Positions 44,631 to 53,822 of a stretch of DNA of 64,000 nt are shown piece by piece. The DNA comes from Polyangium fumosum (GTDB taxonomy: Bacteria > Myxococcota_A > Polyangia > Polyangiales > Polyangiaceae), in contig NZ_SSMQ01000005.1 in NCBI RefSeq assembly GCF_005144585.1, forward strand, positions 124,001 through 188,000. Direction: 5' to 3'. Position 1 is the first letter of the stretch. Every line of letters begins with the position of its first letter. The notes below the pieces were generated by a model. The model ran no database searches. It worked only from the letters and a program-made list of their open reading frames with translations, and was not told the DNA's origin. The position numbers were made by a program, and so were the translations under genes.

Positions 44631-45521
44631 ATGAAAGAGCAAGCATTGGGCGTCGAGGCGCTTCGTTCCGAGGTGGCGGACCTACGGAGGCGCCTGCAGG
44701 AAGCCGAGATGCGCAGCAGCACGCTCCGGGATCTCATCGACTGCGTGCCCGGCGCCGTGTGGGAAAGCTGGTTCGTCGAGGATCCGAGCCGCGGTCGTGT
44801 CGGTTATGTGAGCGGACAAATCCTGGACATGACCGGCTACACGCCGGACGAGTGGCTCGCGATGCCGAGCCTCTGGTCGGATCTGGCGCACCCGGAGGAC
44901 AAAGGGAAAGTGCTCGTCTCGAACCAGCATCTCGAACGAGACGGCCGTACGGTCCTGCGATTCCGCTGGATCCGCCGGGACGGCAGGCTCCTCTGGATCG
45001 AAGCCCAGACCGTATGCGTACGCGAACCGGACGGACGCACCGTAGGGCTGCGGGGGATCATCATGGACGTGACCACCGCCGTCCGCGCGGATCAGGACCG
45101 CGCCGATGCCCTCCTTCAACAGGAAGCGCTCCGCGCGAAAGAGGCGACGCTCCTCGAGCTCTCCACGCCGCTCATCCCCGTGAGCGACGCGGTGATGGTC
45201 ATGCCGCTCGTCGGCGACATCGACCCGGCGCGCGCGGAGCGGGCGATTACCGTCCTGCTGGAGGGCATGGCGAGAAGCGGAGCGCGCGTGGCGATCCTCG
45301 ATATCACCGGCGTCCCGCAGGTCGACGCCGAGGTCGCCGACGCGCTCGTGCGCGCCGCGCGTTCGGTCACGCTCCTCGGGGCCGAGCCGATGCTGACGGG
45401 CATCCGCCCCGAGGTGGCGCAGACGCTCGTCTCGATGGGGATCGACCTCTCTGGAATCGGCACGCACAGCACCCTGCAAACGGGTATCGCCCATGCGATG
45501 CGTCGCGCCCGCACTGGATAA
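44631..45521 (+). CDS. PAS-STAS sensor protein (RsbR-like)
   Basis: A 296-residue cytoplasmic protein. The ATG at 44631 with GGGAG upstream is used; a Met at 44610 is an alternative. After a short coiled coil (VADLRRRLQEAEMR) the PAS domain covers residues ~25-145 (GQILDMTGYTPDEW, WIRRDGRLLWIEA). The STAS domain at ~165-280 includes RVAILDITGVPQVD and VTLLGAEPMLTGIRPEVAQTLV. RsbR-type proteins relay signals in stressosome-like complexes through a phosphorylated Ser/Thr in STAS; here the position after ILDITGV is Pro. It lies 116 bases before the RiPP precursor gene on the same strand and could sense a cue for the cluster. A STAS remnant of the same type is at 62871-63020. Confidence 0.9.
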   Translation: MKEQALGVEALRSEVADLRRRLQEAEMRSSTLRDLIDCVPGAVWESWFVEDPSRGRVGYVSGQILDMTGYTPDEWLAMPSLWSDLAHPEDKGKVLVSNQHLERDGRTVLRFRWIRRDGRLLWIEAQTVCVREPDGRTVGLRGIIMDVTTAVRADQDRADALLQQEALRAKEATLLELSTPLIPVSDAVMVMPLVGDIDPARAERAITVLLEGMARSGARVAILDITGVPQVDAEVADALVRAARSVTLLGAEPMLTGIRPEVAQTLVSMGIDLSGIGTHSTLQTGIAHAMRRARTG

Positions 45522-45637
45522 AAGAACAGCTCTTTCTCGAAAGCTGGGACGCACCCCGGGATCAGCGAAATCCTCCCACGATCACGCTGGCGAACGATGT
45601 AAAACTGTGCTGATGTATGGGGTTTCGAGGGGGAATC

Positions 45638-45940
45638 ATGAAGAAGCAGCATACGCTCACCAGGGTGCAGTGGGGGTTTCTCGTGGCACATGCCTGGGCG
45701 GAGACCTCGTTCCGCCAGCAGCTCGAACAGGATCCTTCGAGCGCCATCAGAAACTTCGCAAAACAACAATTCGGGCTCGAAATCGACCACGACGTCGCGC
45801 TCCCGCTCGACTTGCCGTTGCCGCCGGCCGATCTCGCGGTCGAAGCGCTCACGCTGGGGATGGGGCTCGGTCCGGCCCCCGCGACGGCGTGCGGCTGCGG
45901 CACAGCGGGTGAGGTTCATTCGGGCGCCGTGAGAAACTGA
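45638..45940 (+). CDS. Azole RiPP (TOMM) precursor peptide, NHLP-type leader
   Basis: A 100-residue peptide starting at the ATG 45638 with GAGGGGG 6 bases upstream. Residues ~17-50 form an NHLP/nitrile-hydratase-like helical leader (AWAETSFRQQLEQDPSSAIRN). A hydrophobic Leu/Pro stretch follows, then a Gly-rich LTLGMGLGPAP boundary. The core, ATACGCGTAG to the end, carries Cys85 and Cys87 around a Gly, Thr83, Thr89 and Ser95, residues convertible to thiazole or methyloxazole rings. Cys85 and Cys87 are the only Cys. It stands 26 bases before the cyclodehydratase gene. Confidence 0.92.
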   Translation: MKKQHTLTRVQWGFLVAHAWAETSFRQQLEQDPSSAIRNFAKQQFGLEIDHDVALPLDLPLPPADLAVEALTLGMGLGPAPATACGCGTAGEVHSGAVRN

Positions 45941-45966
45941 CCGAAGACGGCATCGCCCGACCGCTC

Positions 45967-48207
45967 ATGCTCGCCCGCCCACGTTTCAAGCATTCCTATC
46001 GCGTCGAGCCCATCGAGGGCGAGGGCGTCTACCTTCTTTGGGAGGGTGGTAGCCACGTCCTCCACGGCCGAACCTATCAGGCGCTGGTACCTCTCCTGAC
46101 CGGGGCGCTGACCGAACAGGAGATCTGCCAGCGCCTGGAGGCGCACGTTTCGCCCGCCGAGGTTTTTTACGCCATCACCATGCTGCGCAAGGGCGGATTC
46201 GTCACGAACGACGAAGCCGATATGCCTCGCGCGGAGGCCGCCTTTTGGGACGCGCTCGGCGCCGCGCCTGCGCAGGCCCGCGAGCGCCTGCTTAGAGCGC
46301 GCGTCGCCCTCGTCGCCATGGGCGACGTGGACACGCGCGCGATTGCCGAGGCCCTCGCCGAGCTCTCGATCGAAACGGCCGCTGAAGGGGAGCTGCCCCT
46401 CGTCGTCGTGGACGATTACCTGCACCCCGATCTCGAAGCCTGGAACCGGGCCCAGCTCGAAAAAGGAACGCCGTGGCTCCTCGTTCGACCGGCCGGCAGC
46501 GATGGCTGGCTCGGGCCGCTATTCTTTCCCGGCAAAACTGGCTGCTGGCGTTGCCTCGCGCATCGCCTGGAGGGGCATCGCCGGGTCGAGCGTTATCTGG
46601 AGCGCCGCACGGGCAAACCCGTCCATCCGCCCGCCCTCGCCGCGCTCCCCTCCACGCGCCGTGCCCTCGCCGCCACGATTGCCACGGCCGTTGCGCGCTG
46701 GGCCGTGTTGGACGAGATTCCGGCCCTCGAAGGACGGGTCGTCACGATGGACACGACCTCATTTGAGAGCCGCACGCATCTCCTCGTGCGGCGCCCGCAA
46801 TGCCCGGCGTGCGGGAATCATGAAAGGATCGCGCGGGGACAAGAATCCCCCGTCCTTCTCGAACCCACGCCGCGCACGTTCTCGGCGGACGGCGGTTTCC
46901 GGCAGGCGACGCCCGAGGAAACGTACGAGCGGCTCGCCCATCATTTGAGCCCCGTCACGGGCATCGTGAGCCGCCTGCACCGCAACATACGCCCCGAGGA
47001 CGACCCTCGGCTCGTCTTCTCGTATTCGACCGACCACAATTTTGCGCAGATGGCGCACGACCTCTCGTCGCTCCGCAGCAGCCTGCGCAGCCATTCCGGC
47101 GGCAAAGGCCGAACGGACATCCAGGCGAAGACCGGCGCGATGTGCGAGTCGATCGAGCGATATGCGGGCGTCTTCCAGGGTGACGAGGCGCGCGTCCGCG
47201 CGGTCCAGGCGGAGCTCGGCGAGGCGGCGATCGACCCGGTCGCCTTGATGGGGTACAGCGCGCGTCAATACGACGAGCGCGCGTGGTGGAATCGACACGG
47301 CGAGATGAGCACTTGGGTGCCCGAGCCCTTCGTTCCTGCGCAATCCATCGAATGGAGCCCGGTCTGGTCCTTGACCGAGCAGCGGCGCCGCTATGTGCCC
47401 ACCGGGTTCTGTTATTATGGCTATCCGTTTCGCGAGGGCCCCGTGTTCACCCGAGCAGACTCGAATGGCTGCGCGGCGGGCAATACACGCGCCGAGGCCG
47501 TGCTTCAGGGATTTCTGGAGCTCGTGGAGCGCGACGCGGTCGCGCTCTGGTGGTACAACCGCCTGCGCATGCCGGGGGTGGACCTCGGGAGCTTCGAGGA
47601 GCCTTATCTCCTCGCCACCGTCGCGCACTGGCGCGCCCGAGGGCGCGAGCTATGGGCCCTCGACCTGACGAGTGATCTCGGCATTCCCACGTTCGCCGCG
47701 ATCTCCCGGCAGATCGAGGGCCCCTTTCCAGCGATCCTGTTTGGCTTCGGCGCGCACCTCGACGCTCGCCTGGCCTTGCTCCGCGCAGTCACCGAGCACA
47801 ACCAGCTCATGCCGTTCGCGTTCACGGGCGACGCGGGCAAACCCTCGCCGGGCGGGCTGATCGTTGATTGGTTACGGCAGGCGACGCTGGAGTCGGAGCC
47901 CCATTTGCGGCCGAGCGACGCTCCGCTCTACGCGTCCCGTAATTTCGCGCCGCCCGTCGGCGAGGACCTCCGGGAGGCGGTCGCGTTTTGCATCGAACGC
48001 GCCCGCGACCGCGGACTCGAAACGTTGGTGCTCGATCAAACCCGGCCCGATACGAGCCTCGTGGTGGTCAAGGTAATCGTGCCGGGGCTCCGCCATTTTT
48101 GGGCGCGCCTCGGCCCCGGCCGGCTTTACGACGTGCCCGTCGCCATGGGTTGGCTCGAATCGCCTCTCGCGGAGGAATCCATGAATCCCCACCCGATGTT
48201 CGTCTAG
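45967..48207 (+). CDS. Fused TOMM cyclodehydratase (E1-like partner plus YcaO)
   Basis: A 746-residue enzyme that cyclises Cys/Ser/Thr in the precursor to azolines. The N-terminal ~300 residues are a peptide-binding and ThiF/E1-like partner domain. They carry the structural zinc site Cys193-x2-Cys196 (CWRC) and Cys279-x2-Cys282 (CPAC). The YcaO domain (residues ~360-746) shows its ATP-site Glu and Asn motifs (ESIERYAG, NGCAAGNTRAEAVLQGFLELVERDA). It ends in NPHPMFV, a Pro-rich tail like the one that orders the active site. The fused form is common in actinobacterial and proteobacterial azole clusters. The SagB gene follows at a 26-base gap. Confidence 0.94.
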   Translation: MLARPRFKHSYRVEPIEGEGVYLLWEGGSHVLHGRTYQALVPLLTGALTEQEICQRLEAHVSPAEVFYAITMLRKGGFVTNDEADMPRAEAAFWDALGAAPAQARERLLRARVALVAMGDVDTRAIAEALAELSIETAAEGELPLVVVDDYLHPDLEAWNRAQLEKGTPWLLVRPAGSDGWLGPLFFPGKTGCWRCLAHRLEGHRRVERYLERRTGKPVHPPALAALPSTRRALAATIATAVARWAVLDEIPALEGRVVTMDTTSFESRTHLLVRRPQCPACGNHERIARGQESPVLLEPTPRTFSADGGFRQATPEETYERLAHHLSPVTGIVSRLHRNIRPEDDPRLVFSYSTDHNFAQMAHDLSSLRSSLRSHSGGKGRTDIQAKTGAMCESIERYAGVFQGDEARVRAVQAELGEAAIDPVALMGYSARQYDERAWWNRHGEMSTWVPEPFVPAQSIEWSPVWSLTEQRRRYVPTGFCYYGYPFREGPVFTRADSNGCAAGNTRAEAVLQGFLELVERDAVALWWYNRLRMPGVDLGSFEEPYLLATVAHWRARGRELWALDLTSDLGIPTFAAISRQIEGPFPAILFGFGAHLDARLALLRAVTEHNQLMPFAFTGDAGKPSPGGLIVDWLRQATLESEPHLRPSDAPLYASRNFAPPVGEDLREAVAFCIERARDRGLETLVLDQTRPDTSLVVVKVIVPGLRHFWARLGPGRLYDVPVAMGWLESPLAEESMNPHPMFV

Positions 48208-48233
48208 CCGCGCGCGGCGGAGGAGACGTTGCC

Positions 48234-49682
48234 ATGATGGAAACCTGGCGAAGACGGCTCGGCCTGCGCTTCCGCGAAGGGGTCACATGGAGCCGGGACG
48301 CAGGCGGCGCCGCCCAGTTGACCTCGCCCTCGTTCTCCCCGATCTCGCTCGGGGCATTGCCGCAGGCTTTGCTCGCCGCATTCGAGCGCCTCGACGCCGA
48401 GGGCCCCACGCTCGAAACGCTGACCGAAGGCCTCGACGTGCAGGACGGGCCTCTCGCCGTAGCTACGTTGCTCCACCACCTCCGTCGTCTGGAACAGCTC
48501 GCGCTGCTCGCGTATGTCGTGCGCGACGGCGAGACCACGCTATCGGCGCTGCACCCCATTTCGCCCTGGTTTTCCCTGGGCAGCGGAGACATCGACCCCG
48601 CGCGTCGTTACGTGCTCTCCCGCTTCGCGTATCAGCGCCGCGACGGCGAGGGCCTCGTGCTGGAATCGCCCCGCTGCCACGCGCTCCTGCGCATCGAGGA
48701 CGCGCATGCCGCGGCCCTCTGCTTCACGCTCGCCCGCCCGACCACGCCCGCGACGCTCGCCGTCTCCGGGGCCAGCCCCGACGCAATGGCAACCTTCGTC
48801 AGCTTGCTCGTCGCGGCTGGTTTCGTGATCCCGGCCGAGGATTCGGGGCGTACCGAGGAAGAACAAGCATTCCAGCTCGCAAGCTGGTCCTTCCACGACC
48901 TGCTTTTCCACGCCCGCAGCCGCCCCGGCCGCCATTCCTGGCCTTGCGGCAAAACCTACCCCTTCCGCGACCGCGTACCGCCGCCGCCCGCCCTCCGGCC
49001 GCCACGCACCTCGGCCCCACCTCCCCTTCCCCTCCCTCGCCCGGACCTCGACGCGCTCCGCAAAGCCGATCGCCCCTTCACCGCCGTGCTGGAGGGCAGG
49101 CGCACCGTGCGCGCCCAGGGGCGTGATCCCCTTTCGGTCGAGCAGCTCGGCGAATTCCTGTACCGGTCCGCGCGGGTCCGCGCGCTGATGCCCGCGACGC
49201 CCGCATCCGGTTACGACGTCACCTCGCGCCCGTCCCCCTCCGGCGGCGCCTGCCACGACCTCGAAATCTACCTCGCGATCGATCGCTGCCGTGGCCTCGA
49301 CGCGGGCCTCTACCATTACGATCCCGCCGCGCATGCCCTCTCGCGCATCCAGGGACGTACGCCCGAGGTCACGGCCCTGCTCACGGGCGCCGCGCTCGCG
49401 ACGCTCCGCGCCGAATTGCCACAGGTGCTCATTTGCCTGGCCAGCCGGTTCCAGCGCGTATCCTGGAGTTACGAAGGCATCTCGTATTCGGTCACCCTCA
49501 AGAACGTGGGCGCGCTTTATCAGACGTTTTACCTGGTCGCGACGACGATGGGGCTCGCCTGCAGCGGCGTAGGACGGGGCGATTCGGACCTCTTCTGCAA
49601 GGCCGCCGGCACCGAGTATTACGCAGAGACGAGCGTGGGCGAATTCGTGCTCGGCAGCCGTCCCGAGGAAGGCGAGGAATGA
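48234..49682 (+). CDS. SagB-type azoline dehydrogenase (FMN nitroreductase fold)
   Basis: A 482-residue flavoenzyme that oxidises azolines to azoles. The ATG at 48234 has GGAGG 10 bases upstream; a second Met follows at once. The N-terminal half is divergent (the SagB-specific extension). The C-terminal domain (residues ~275-470) has the nitroreductase signatures: LEGRRTVRAQGRDPLSVEQLGEFLYRSARVR for FMN contacts, PSPSGGACHDLEIYLAI, and GLYHYDPAAHALSRI. CSGVGRGDSDLFCKAAGTE completes the C-terminus. Its stop overlaps the peptidase start (ATGA). Confidence 0.93.
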   Translation: MMETWRRRLGLRFREGVTWSRDAGGAAQLTSPSFSPISLGALPQALLAAFERLDAEGPTLETLTEGLDVQDGPLAVATLLHHLRRLEQLALLAYVVRDGETTLSALHPISPWFSLGSGDIDPARRYVLSRFAYQRRDGEGLVLESPRCHALLRIEDAHAAALCFTLARPTTPATLAVSGASPDAMATFVSLLVAAGFVIPAEDSGRTEEEQAFQLASWSFHDLLFHARSRPGRHSWPCGKTYPFRDRVPPPPALRPPRTSAPPPLPLPRPDLDALRKADRPFTAVLEGRRTVRAQGRDPLSVEQLGEFLYRSARVRALMPATPASGYDVTSRPSPSGGACHDLEIYLAIDRCRGLDAGLYHYDPAAHALSRIQGRTPEVTALLTGAALATLRAELPQVLICLASRFQRVSWSYEGISYSVTLKNVGALYQTFYLVATTMGLACSGVGRGDSDLFCKAAGTEYYAETSVGEFVLGSRPEEGEE

Positions 49683-51406
49683 GCCGCGCTCGTGTCGACA
49701 TCGAGGGCAGCGCCCGACCGCCCCTGTTCGGCGCCGTGCTCCAGGGCGACGTCTCCCCCGACGAGATCATGACCGCCGTGCTTTGGTTGCGCACCCCGGA
49801 GGGCTCTCCGCCGCTCGTGGAGACCGCCTGGAGCGTGGTCCGGACCCGCGAACCCTGGTCGCACGAGCGTTATGCGGCCACCTATGCAGCGAGCCCGGAG
49901 GACGTCGCGCGGATCGAGGCGTTTGCCCACGCGTATGATCTTTCCGTGGTCGACGTCCATCGGGCTGCGCGAACGGTGACACTCTGTGGGACCGCGCAAT
50001 CGTTTGAATTGGCACTCGGCGTAAAATGGAACCGCCATGCCTACAGGGGAGAAATCGACGTCACGCACGACACGCCCCTCTCCGTCCCCGCGAGCCTCGA
50101 CGGCGTGATCCTCTGGGTTTTCCTGCCCCGCAACGCGCCCATCACGAACGATAGCCCGCCGCTGCGAAGACGCACCGACGCCCCGCCGGGCCCGCCCGCC
50201 GCCACCCCTGACAAACCATGGCGCTTTCACCCGCCCTCCCGCTTCGCCGAGCTTTACGATTTTCCGGCCGAACTCACGGGGGAAGGCGTATGCCTCGGGG
50301 TGCTCTCTCTCTACGGCGGCTTTTCCCACGACGATATGCGGATCTTTTTCGAGGGCCTCGGCATGCGCGCGCCGGAGATCCTCACCGTGGGCCCCAACCG
50401 CTGGGCGGCCGGACCCGACACCTGGGCCAATTACGAGGTCAGCATGGACGCGCAGATCGCCTTCTCCTGCGCGCCCGGGGTGCGCCCGGTGGTGTATTTC
50501 TCCGGCGCGCGTGGGAATGCCGACACCACGACCTACAACTATTTTCAGCTCTTCAACGCCGCGCTCTTCGATACCGAGAACCGGCCCTCCGTGCTCACGC
50601 TCAGCGCGGGGCTGCCCGAGGATCTACCCGGCGTATGGACCCAGGCCGAGGCCACGCGGATCAATGAGCTGTTCGTCATCGCCGCCATCCTGGGCATCAC
50701 CATCTGCCTTCCCTCGGGCGACTCCGGATCCATTTTCCCCATGGCCCAGGGCATGTTCTCGGCGCCCTCGCTGGTCTATTTCCCGGGCTCCAGCCCCTGG
50801 GTCCTCTGCTGCGGGGGCACAACGCTGATCCTCGACGAGCGAGGCGCCCTGAAAGACGAGGTGGTGTGGAATCGCCTCGCCGACACCATGCTCCTCGCCT
50901 ATGGCCATGCGGGCAGGATCGCCCACCTCGGTAGCAGCAGCGGCGGCGTGAGCGGTTATTTTGAGCGCCCCGCATGGCAGGCCCGCGCCGCCGTCCCCGT
51001 CCGGACCTTCGCCACGTTCCGCGACTGGGTCTTCACCGAGCCGGCGAGCACGTTCGCCGGCCGCGGCTGCCCCGACGTCGCAGCCCATGCGGATTTTTTC
51101 GACGGATACCGCATCTTCGTGGACGGCGCCTATCGGTACGGCGGCGGGACGAGCGCGTCCACGCCGCTCCTCGCGGCCCTCGTGGCCCGCCTCTGCCAAG
51201 GCGTGGGGCGGCGGCTCGGGTTCCTCAATCCGCTGCTCTATCGATTGCAGTTGGAGGAAGGGGCGAACGTCTTCCGCCCTATCATCGCCGGCAACAACGG
51301 CGGATATGCCGCCTCGTCCGAGGCTGGCTGGAACGCCTGCACCGGGCTCGGCGCCCCCCGCGGGCGCGCGCTGCTCGAAGCGCTCCGCAAAGTGTATAGC
51401 GTCTAG
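49679..51406 (+). CDS. Sedolisin-type (S53) serine-carboxyl peptidase without signal peptide
   Basis: A 575-residue protease. Residues ~25-150 resemble the sedolisin activation prodomain and ~185-575 the subtilisin-like core. The catalytic acid pair is Glu253/Asp257 (NYEVSMDAQ), the oxyanion Asp348 is in PSGDSGS, and the nucleophile Ser492 is in GGGTSASTP. The C-terminal calcium loop has lost both usual Asp residues: VFRPIIAGNNGG has Pro where the family has Asp, and GWNACTGLGAP has Asn in place of Asp. There is no signal peptide, unlike typical acid-secreted sedolisins. Its start overlaps the SagB stop, so it is made with the azole enzymes and most likely removes the precursor leader (inference). 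Confidence 0.9.
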   Translation: MSRARVDIEGSARPPLFGAVLQGDVSPDEIMTAVLWLRTPEGSPPLVETAWSVVRTREPWSHERYAATYAASPEDVARIEAFAHAYDLSVVDVHRAARTVTLCGTAQSFELALGVKWNRHAYRGEIDVTHDTPLSVPASLDGVILWVFLPRNAPITNDSPPLRRRTDAPPGPPAATPDKPWRFHPPSRFAELYDFPAELTGEGVCLGVLSLYGGFSHDDMRIFFEGLGMRAPEILTVGPNRWAAGPDTWANYEVSMDAQIAFSCAPGVRPVVYFSGARGNADTTTYNYFQLFNAALFDTENRPSVLTLSAGLPEDLPGVWTQAEATRINELFVIAAILGITICLPSGDSGSIFPMAQGMFSAPSLVYFPGSSPWVLCCGGTTLILDERGALKDEVVWNRLADTMLLAYGHAGRIAHLGSSSGGVSGYFERPAWQARAAVPVRTFATFRDWVFTEPASTFAGRGCPDVAAHADFFDGYRIFVDGAYRYGGGTSASTPLLAALVARLCQGVGRRLGFLNPLLYRLQLEEGANVFRPIIAGNNGGYAASSEAGWNACTGLGAPRGRALLEALRKVYSV

Positions 51407-52902
51407 GGCGTTGCCCCCGCATGGGGGCGCACCTCGGCGCCCGCGGAGGTCGTCCCGGCAAACTCCATCGTGCCGTCGTCCACCTCCCCGAAGCGCAAGG
51501 CCGCGATGTCCAGCAGGTAATTCTGATTCACCTTCCACGGCTTCTTCGAGCCCTGCCTCGGGAACGCGCCGACCGCGCGCTGGACATACCCCGACGAGAA
51601 GTCGAGCAAGGGCAACTCCTCCATGTCAGAATCGCTGCGACGCGGCGTGCACCGACGCGCGCCCATCGCGTCCATGTGGGTCAGCAGGCGACAGACGTAT
51701 TCGGAGACGAGGTCGGCCTTCAGCGTCCACGACGCGTTCGTGTACCCGAATGCGCACGCCAGGTTCGGCACGTCGCTGAACATCACGCCCTTGTAACTGA
51801 GGAGCTTCGACGACTCCATGCGACGGCCGTCCACCACGACCTCCATGCCGCCGAGGAAAAGGAGCCGGAGCCCCGTCGCCATGACGATGAGATCTGCTTC
51901 GAGCTCCTCTCCCGACACGAGCCGGAGCCCCTTCTCGGTGAACGTCTCGATATGGTCCGTGACGACCGACGCCTTGCCCGCCTTCACCGCCTCGAAAAGA
52001 TCCCCGTCCGGCACGACACAAAGGCGCTGATCCCAGGGATTGTATCGGGGCGTGAAATGTTTGTCGACGTCGTAGTCGGACCCGAGCTGCCCTCGCACGA
52101 GGTCGACGAGGCGCTTCTTCACGCCCTCCGGCCTCCGCCGCGCGAGCTGATAAAAGAACATACCCACGAGCACGTTTTTCCAGCGCGTGACCTCGTACGC
52201 GACCTGCGAGGGGACGCGCTGCTGGAGCCAGCGCGCGATCACGTCCTGGGACGGGAGCGACACCACGTACGTCGGCGAGCGCTGGAGCATCACCACGTGC
52301 GCGGCCTCCTTCGCCAGCTCCGGCACGAGCGTGACGGCCGTCGCGCCGCTGCCGATCACGACCACGCGTTTTCCACGATATTCGACGTCGTCCGTCCAGA
52401 ATTGCGGGTGCACGACGCGCCCCTGGAAGCGCTCGGTGCCCGAGAATTCGGGGGTATATCCCTTGTCGTAATCGTAGTAGCCGCTGCACATGAGCAGGAA
52501 GTTGCATGTGAAGCGGACGAGCTCCTTCGACGGGCCCCGCTCGGCCTCCACCGTCCATGCCGCGCGCTCGCTCGACCACGAGGCCCGCACGACCCGGCAG
52601 CCGAACCGGATCTTCGATTCGATCCCGTCCTCGCGGGCCGTCTCGCGGATGTACGCGAGGATCGCCGGACCATCCGCGATCGCCTTCCGCTCCTTCCACG
52701 GCTTGAACGAGTAGCCGAGCGTGTACATGTCGGAATCGGATCGGATGCCCGGATAACGAAAGAGATCCCAGGTCCCGCCGATGGCCTCGCGCCCCTCGAG
52801 GATCGCGAAGCTCTTGCCGGGGCATCGGGTCGTGAGGTGGTGGGCCGCCCCGATCCCCGATAACCCTGCGCCCACGATGATCACGTCGAAATGTTCGGAC
52901 AT
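51403..52902 (-). CDS. Baeyer-Villiger-type flavin monooxygenase (EthA-like)
   Basis: A 499-residue FAD/NADPH monooxygenase. The ATG at 52902 gives GAGLSG (residues 11-16) for FAD. The Baeyer-Villiger fingerprint F-x-G-x3-H-x3-W is F159-Q-G161-x3-H165-x3-W169, and GSGATA (184-189) binds NADPH. Segments such as GTWDLFRYPGIRSDSDMYTL and GYTNASWTLKADLVSEYVCRLL match the EthA branch closely. It oxidises ketones or thioamides in relatives. It converges with the RiPP peptidase gene with a four-base overlap and is on the opposite strand, so it need not belong to the cluster. Confidence 0.94.
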   Translation of the reverse strand: MSEHFDVIIVGAGLSGIGAAHHLTTRCPGKSFAILEGREAIGGTWDLFRYPGIRSDSDMYTLGYSFKPWKERKAIADGPAILAYIRETAREDGIESKIRFGCRVVRASWSSERAAWTVEAERGPSKELVRFTCNFLLMCSGYYDYDKGYTPEFSGTERFQGRVVHPQFWTDDVEYRGKRVVVIGSGATAVTLVPELAKEAAHVVMLQRSPTYVVSLPSQDVIARWLQQRVPSQVAYEVTRWKNVLVGMFFYQLARRRPEGVKKRLVDLVRGQLGSDYDVDKHFTPRYNPWDQRLCVVPDGDLFEAVKAGKASVVTDHIETFTEKGLRLVSGEELEADLIVMATGLRLLFLGGMEVVVDGRRMESSKLLSYKGVMFSDVPNLACAFGYTNASWTLKADLVSEYVCRLLTHMDAMGARRCTPRRSDSDMEELPLLDFSSGYVQRAVGAFPRQGSKKPWKVNQNYLLDIAALRFGEVDDGTMEFAGTTSAGAEVRPHAGATP

Positions 52903-53056
52903 CTCTCGCACCTGCTCGTCACGCTCCGCAGACGAGCCCACCGTAGCAGGACGAGCCGGCACTGGCTATCCTCCGTGGTATGCCGGCTCCCTCCTGCCGC
53001 GTGTGGCGGGTCCCTGTCCCGCGCCGCCGTCGTCGCGTCCGCCGGTTCGTGGAAGG

Positions 53057-53698
53057 TCAGCCCTTCCAGTGCGGGGGAATCGTCTTCGCGTAATAGGGCA
53101 ATGCCTCGATGCGCTTCATCCACGCGGCGATGCGGGCGGGCCACCGCTCGCCGAGGCCGTGCGCGGGCAGCCGGTCGTCGACGCGGCGGATGGCGCGGAT
53201 GTGCGGGTACACCGCGAAATCGGCGAGCGAGAGCTCACCCACGAGCCAATCGCCCGTGAGCCGGGCCTCCCATCGCGCGAGCTCTGCGAGGATCGCCGCC
53301 TGGGCCTCGCCGATCTTGGTCGCGTCCCGCGCTTCTTCTTTGGTGTACAAAGTTTCCTGGAACAGGCGTCGCTGCACCGGGGCGATGTAGCCGTCGGCCT
53401 CGGCAGCGAACTGTCGGGCCTGCGCGCGCGCGGCCACGTCGCGCGGCCAGAGCGGGGCGTCGGGGAATCGTTCTTCGAGGTACTCGACGATCGCGTTCGA
53501 CTCGGCGATCACGAGGCCGTCATGCACGAGGACGGGCACCTTTCCGCGCGGGTTGATCGCGAGATATTCGGGGGTGCTTGTCTCGTCGCGGTCGAACGAG
53601 AGCAGCTTCCAATCGTAGTCGAGCTTCTTGTGCTCGAGCGCGAGCCATACCTTCCAGGCGTACGGCGATCCGGAGCCGTAGTAGAACGTGAGCGACAT
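53057..53698 (-). CDS. Glutathione S-transferase
   Basis: A 213-residue two-domain GST. The thioredoxin-like half shows YYGSGSPYAWKVWLALEHKK and the cis-Pro/Glu-Ser site (GKVPVLVHDGLVIAESNAIVEYL). The helical half includes LVGELSLADFAVYPHI with the N-capping Asp. The message has AAGGAGGCTCCTT next to the start: GGAGG lies in a palindrome that could fold as AAGGA/TCCTT and hide the ribosome site. Its function is probably detoxification. It is next to the EthA-like gene but separated by 154 bases. Confidence 0.94.
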   Translation of the reverse strand: MSLTFYYGSGSPYAWKVWLALEHKKLDYDWKLLSFDRDETSTPEYLAINPRGKVPVLVHDGLVIAESNAIVEYLEERFPDAPLWPRDVAARAQARQFAAEADGYIAPVQRRLFQETLYTKEEARDATKIGEAQAAILAELARWEARLTGDWLVGELSLADFAVYPHIRAIRRVDDRLPAHGLGERWPARIAAWMKRIEALPYYAKTIPPHWKG

Positions 53699-53822
53699 CG
53701 AAAGGAGCCTCCTTCGCAGCCGAACGCGGCCGGGCCCGGAGTAAAACCACTCGAAAGGGCGAGGTCAACCACCCGCGAACGACCTGCTTGTGCTCCGCAT
53801 TGTCTGAACGTATGATCAGTCC

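Noticed and set aside
51403..52902. EthA-like monooxygenase as a RiPP tailoring enzyme
   Set aside because: It is on the opposite strand and convergent with the cluster, and the family commonly occurs alone. Nothing in the sequence links it to the peptide.
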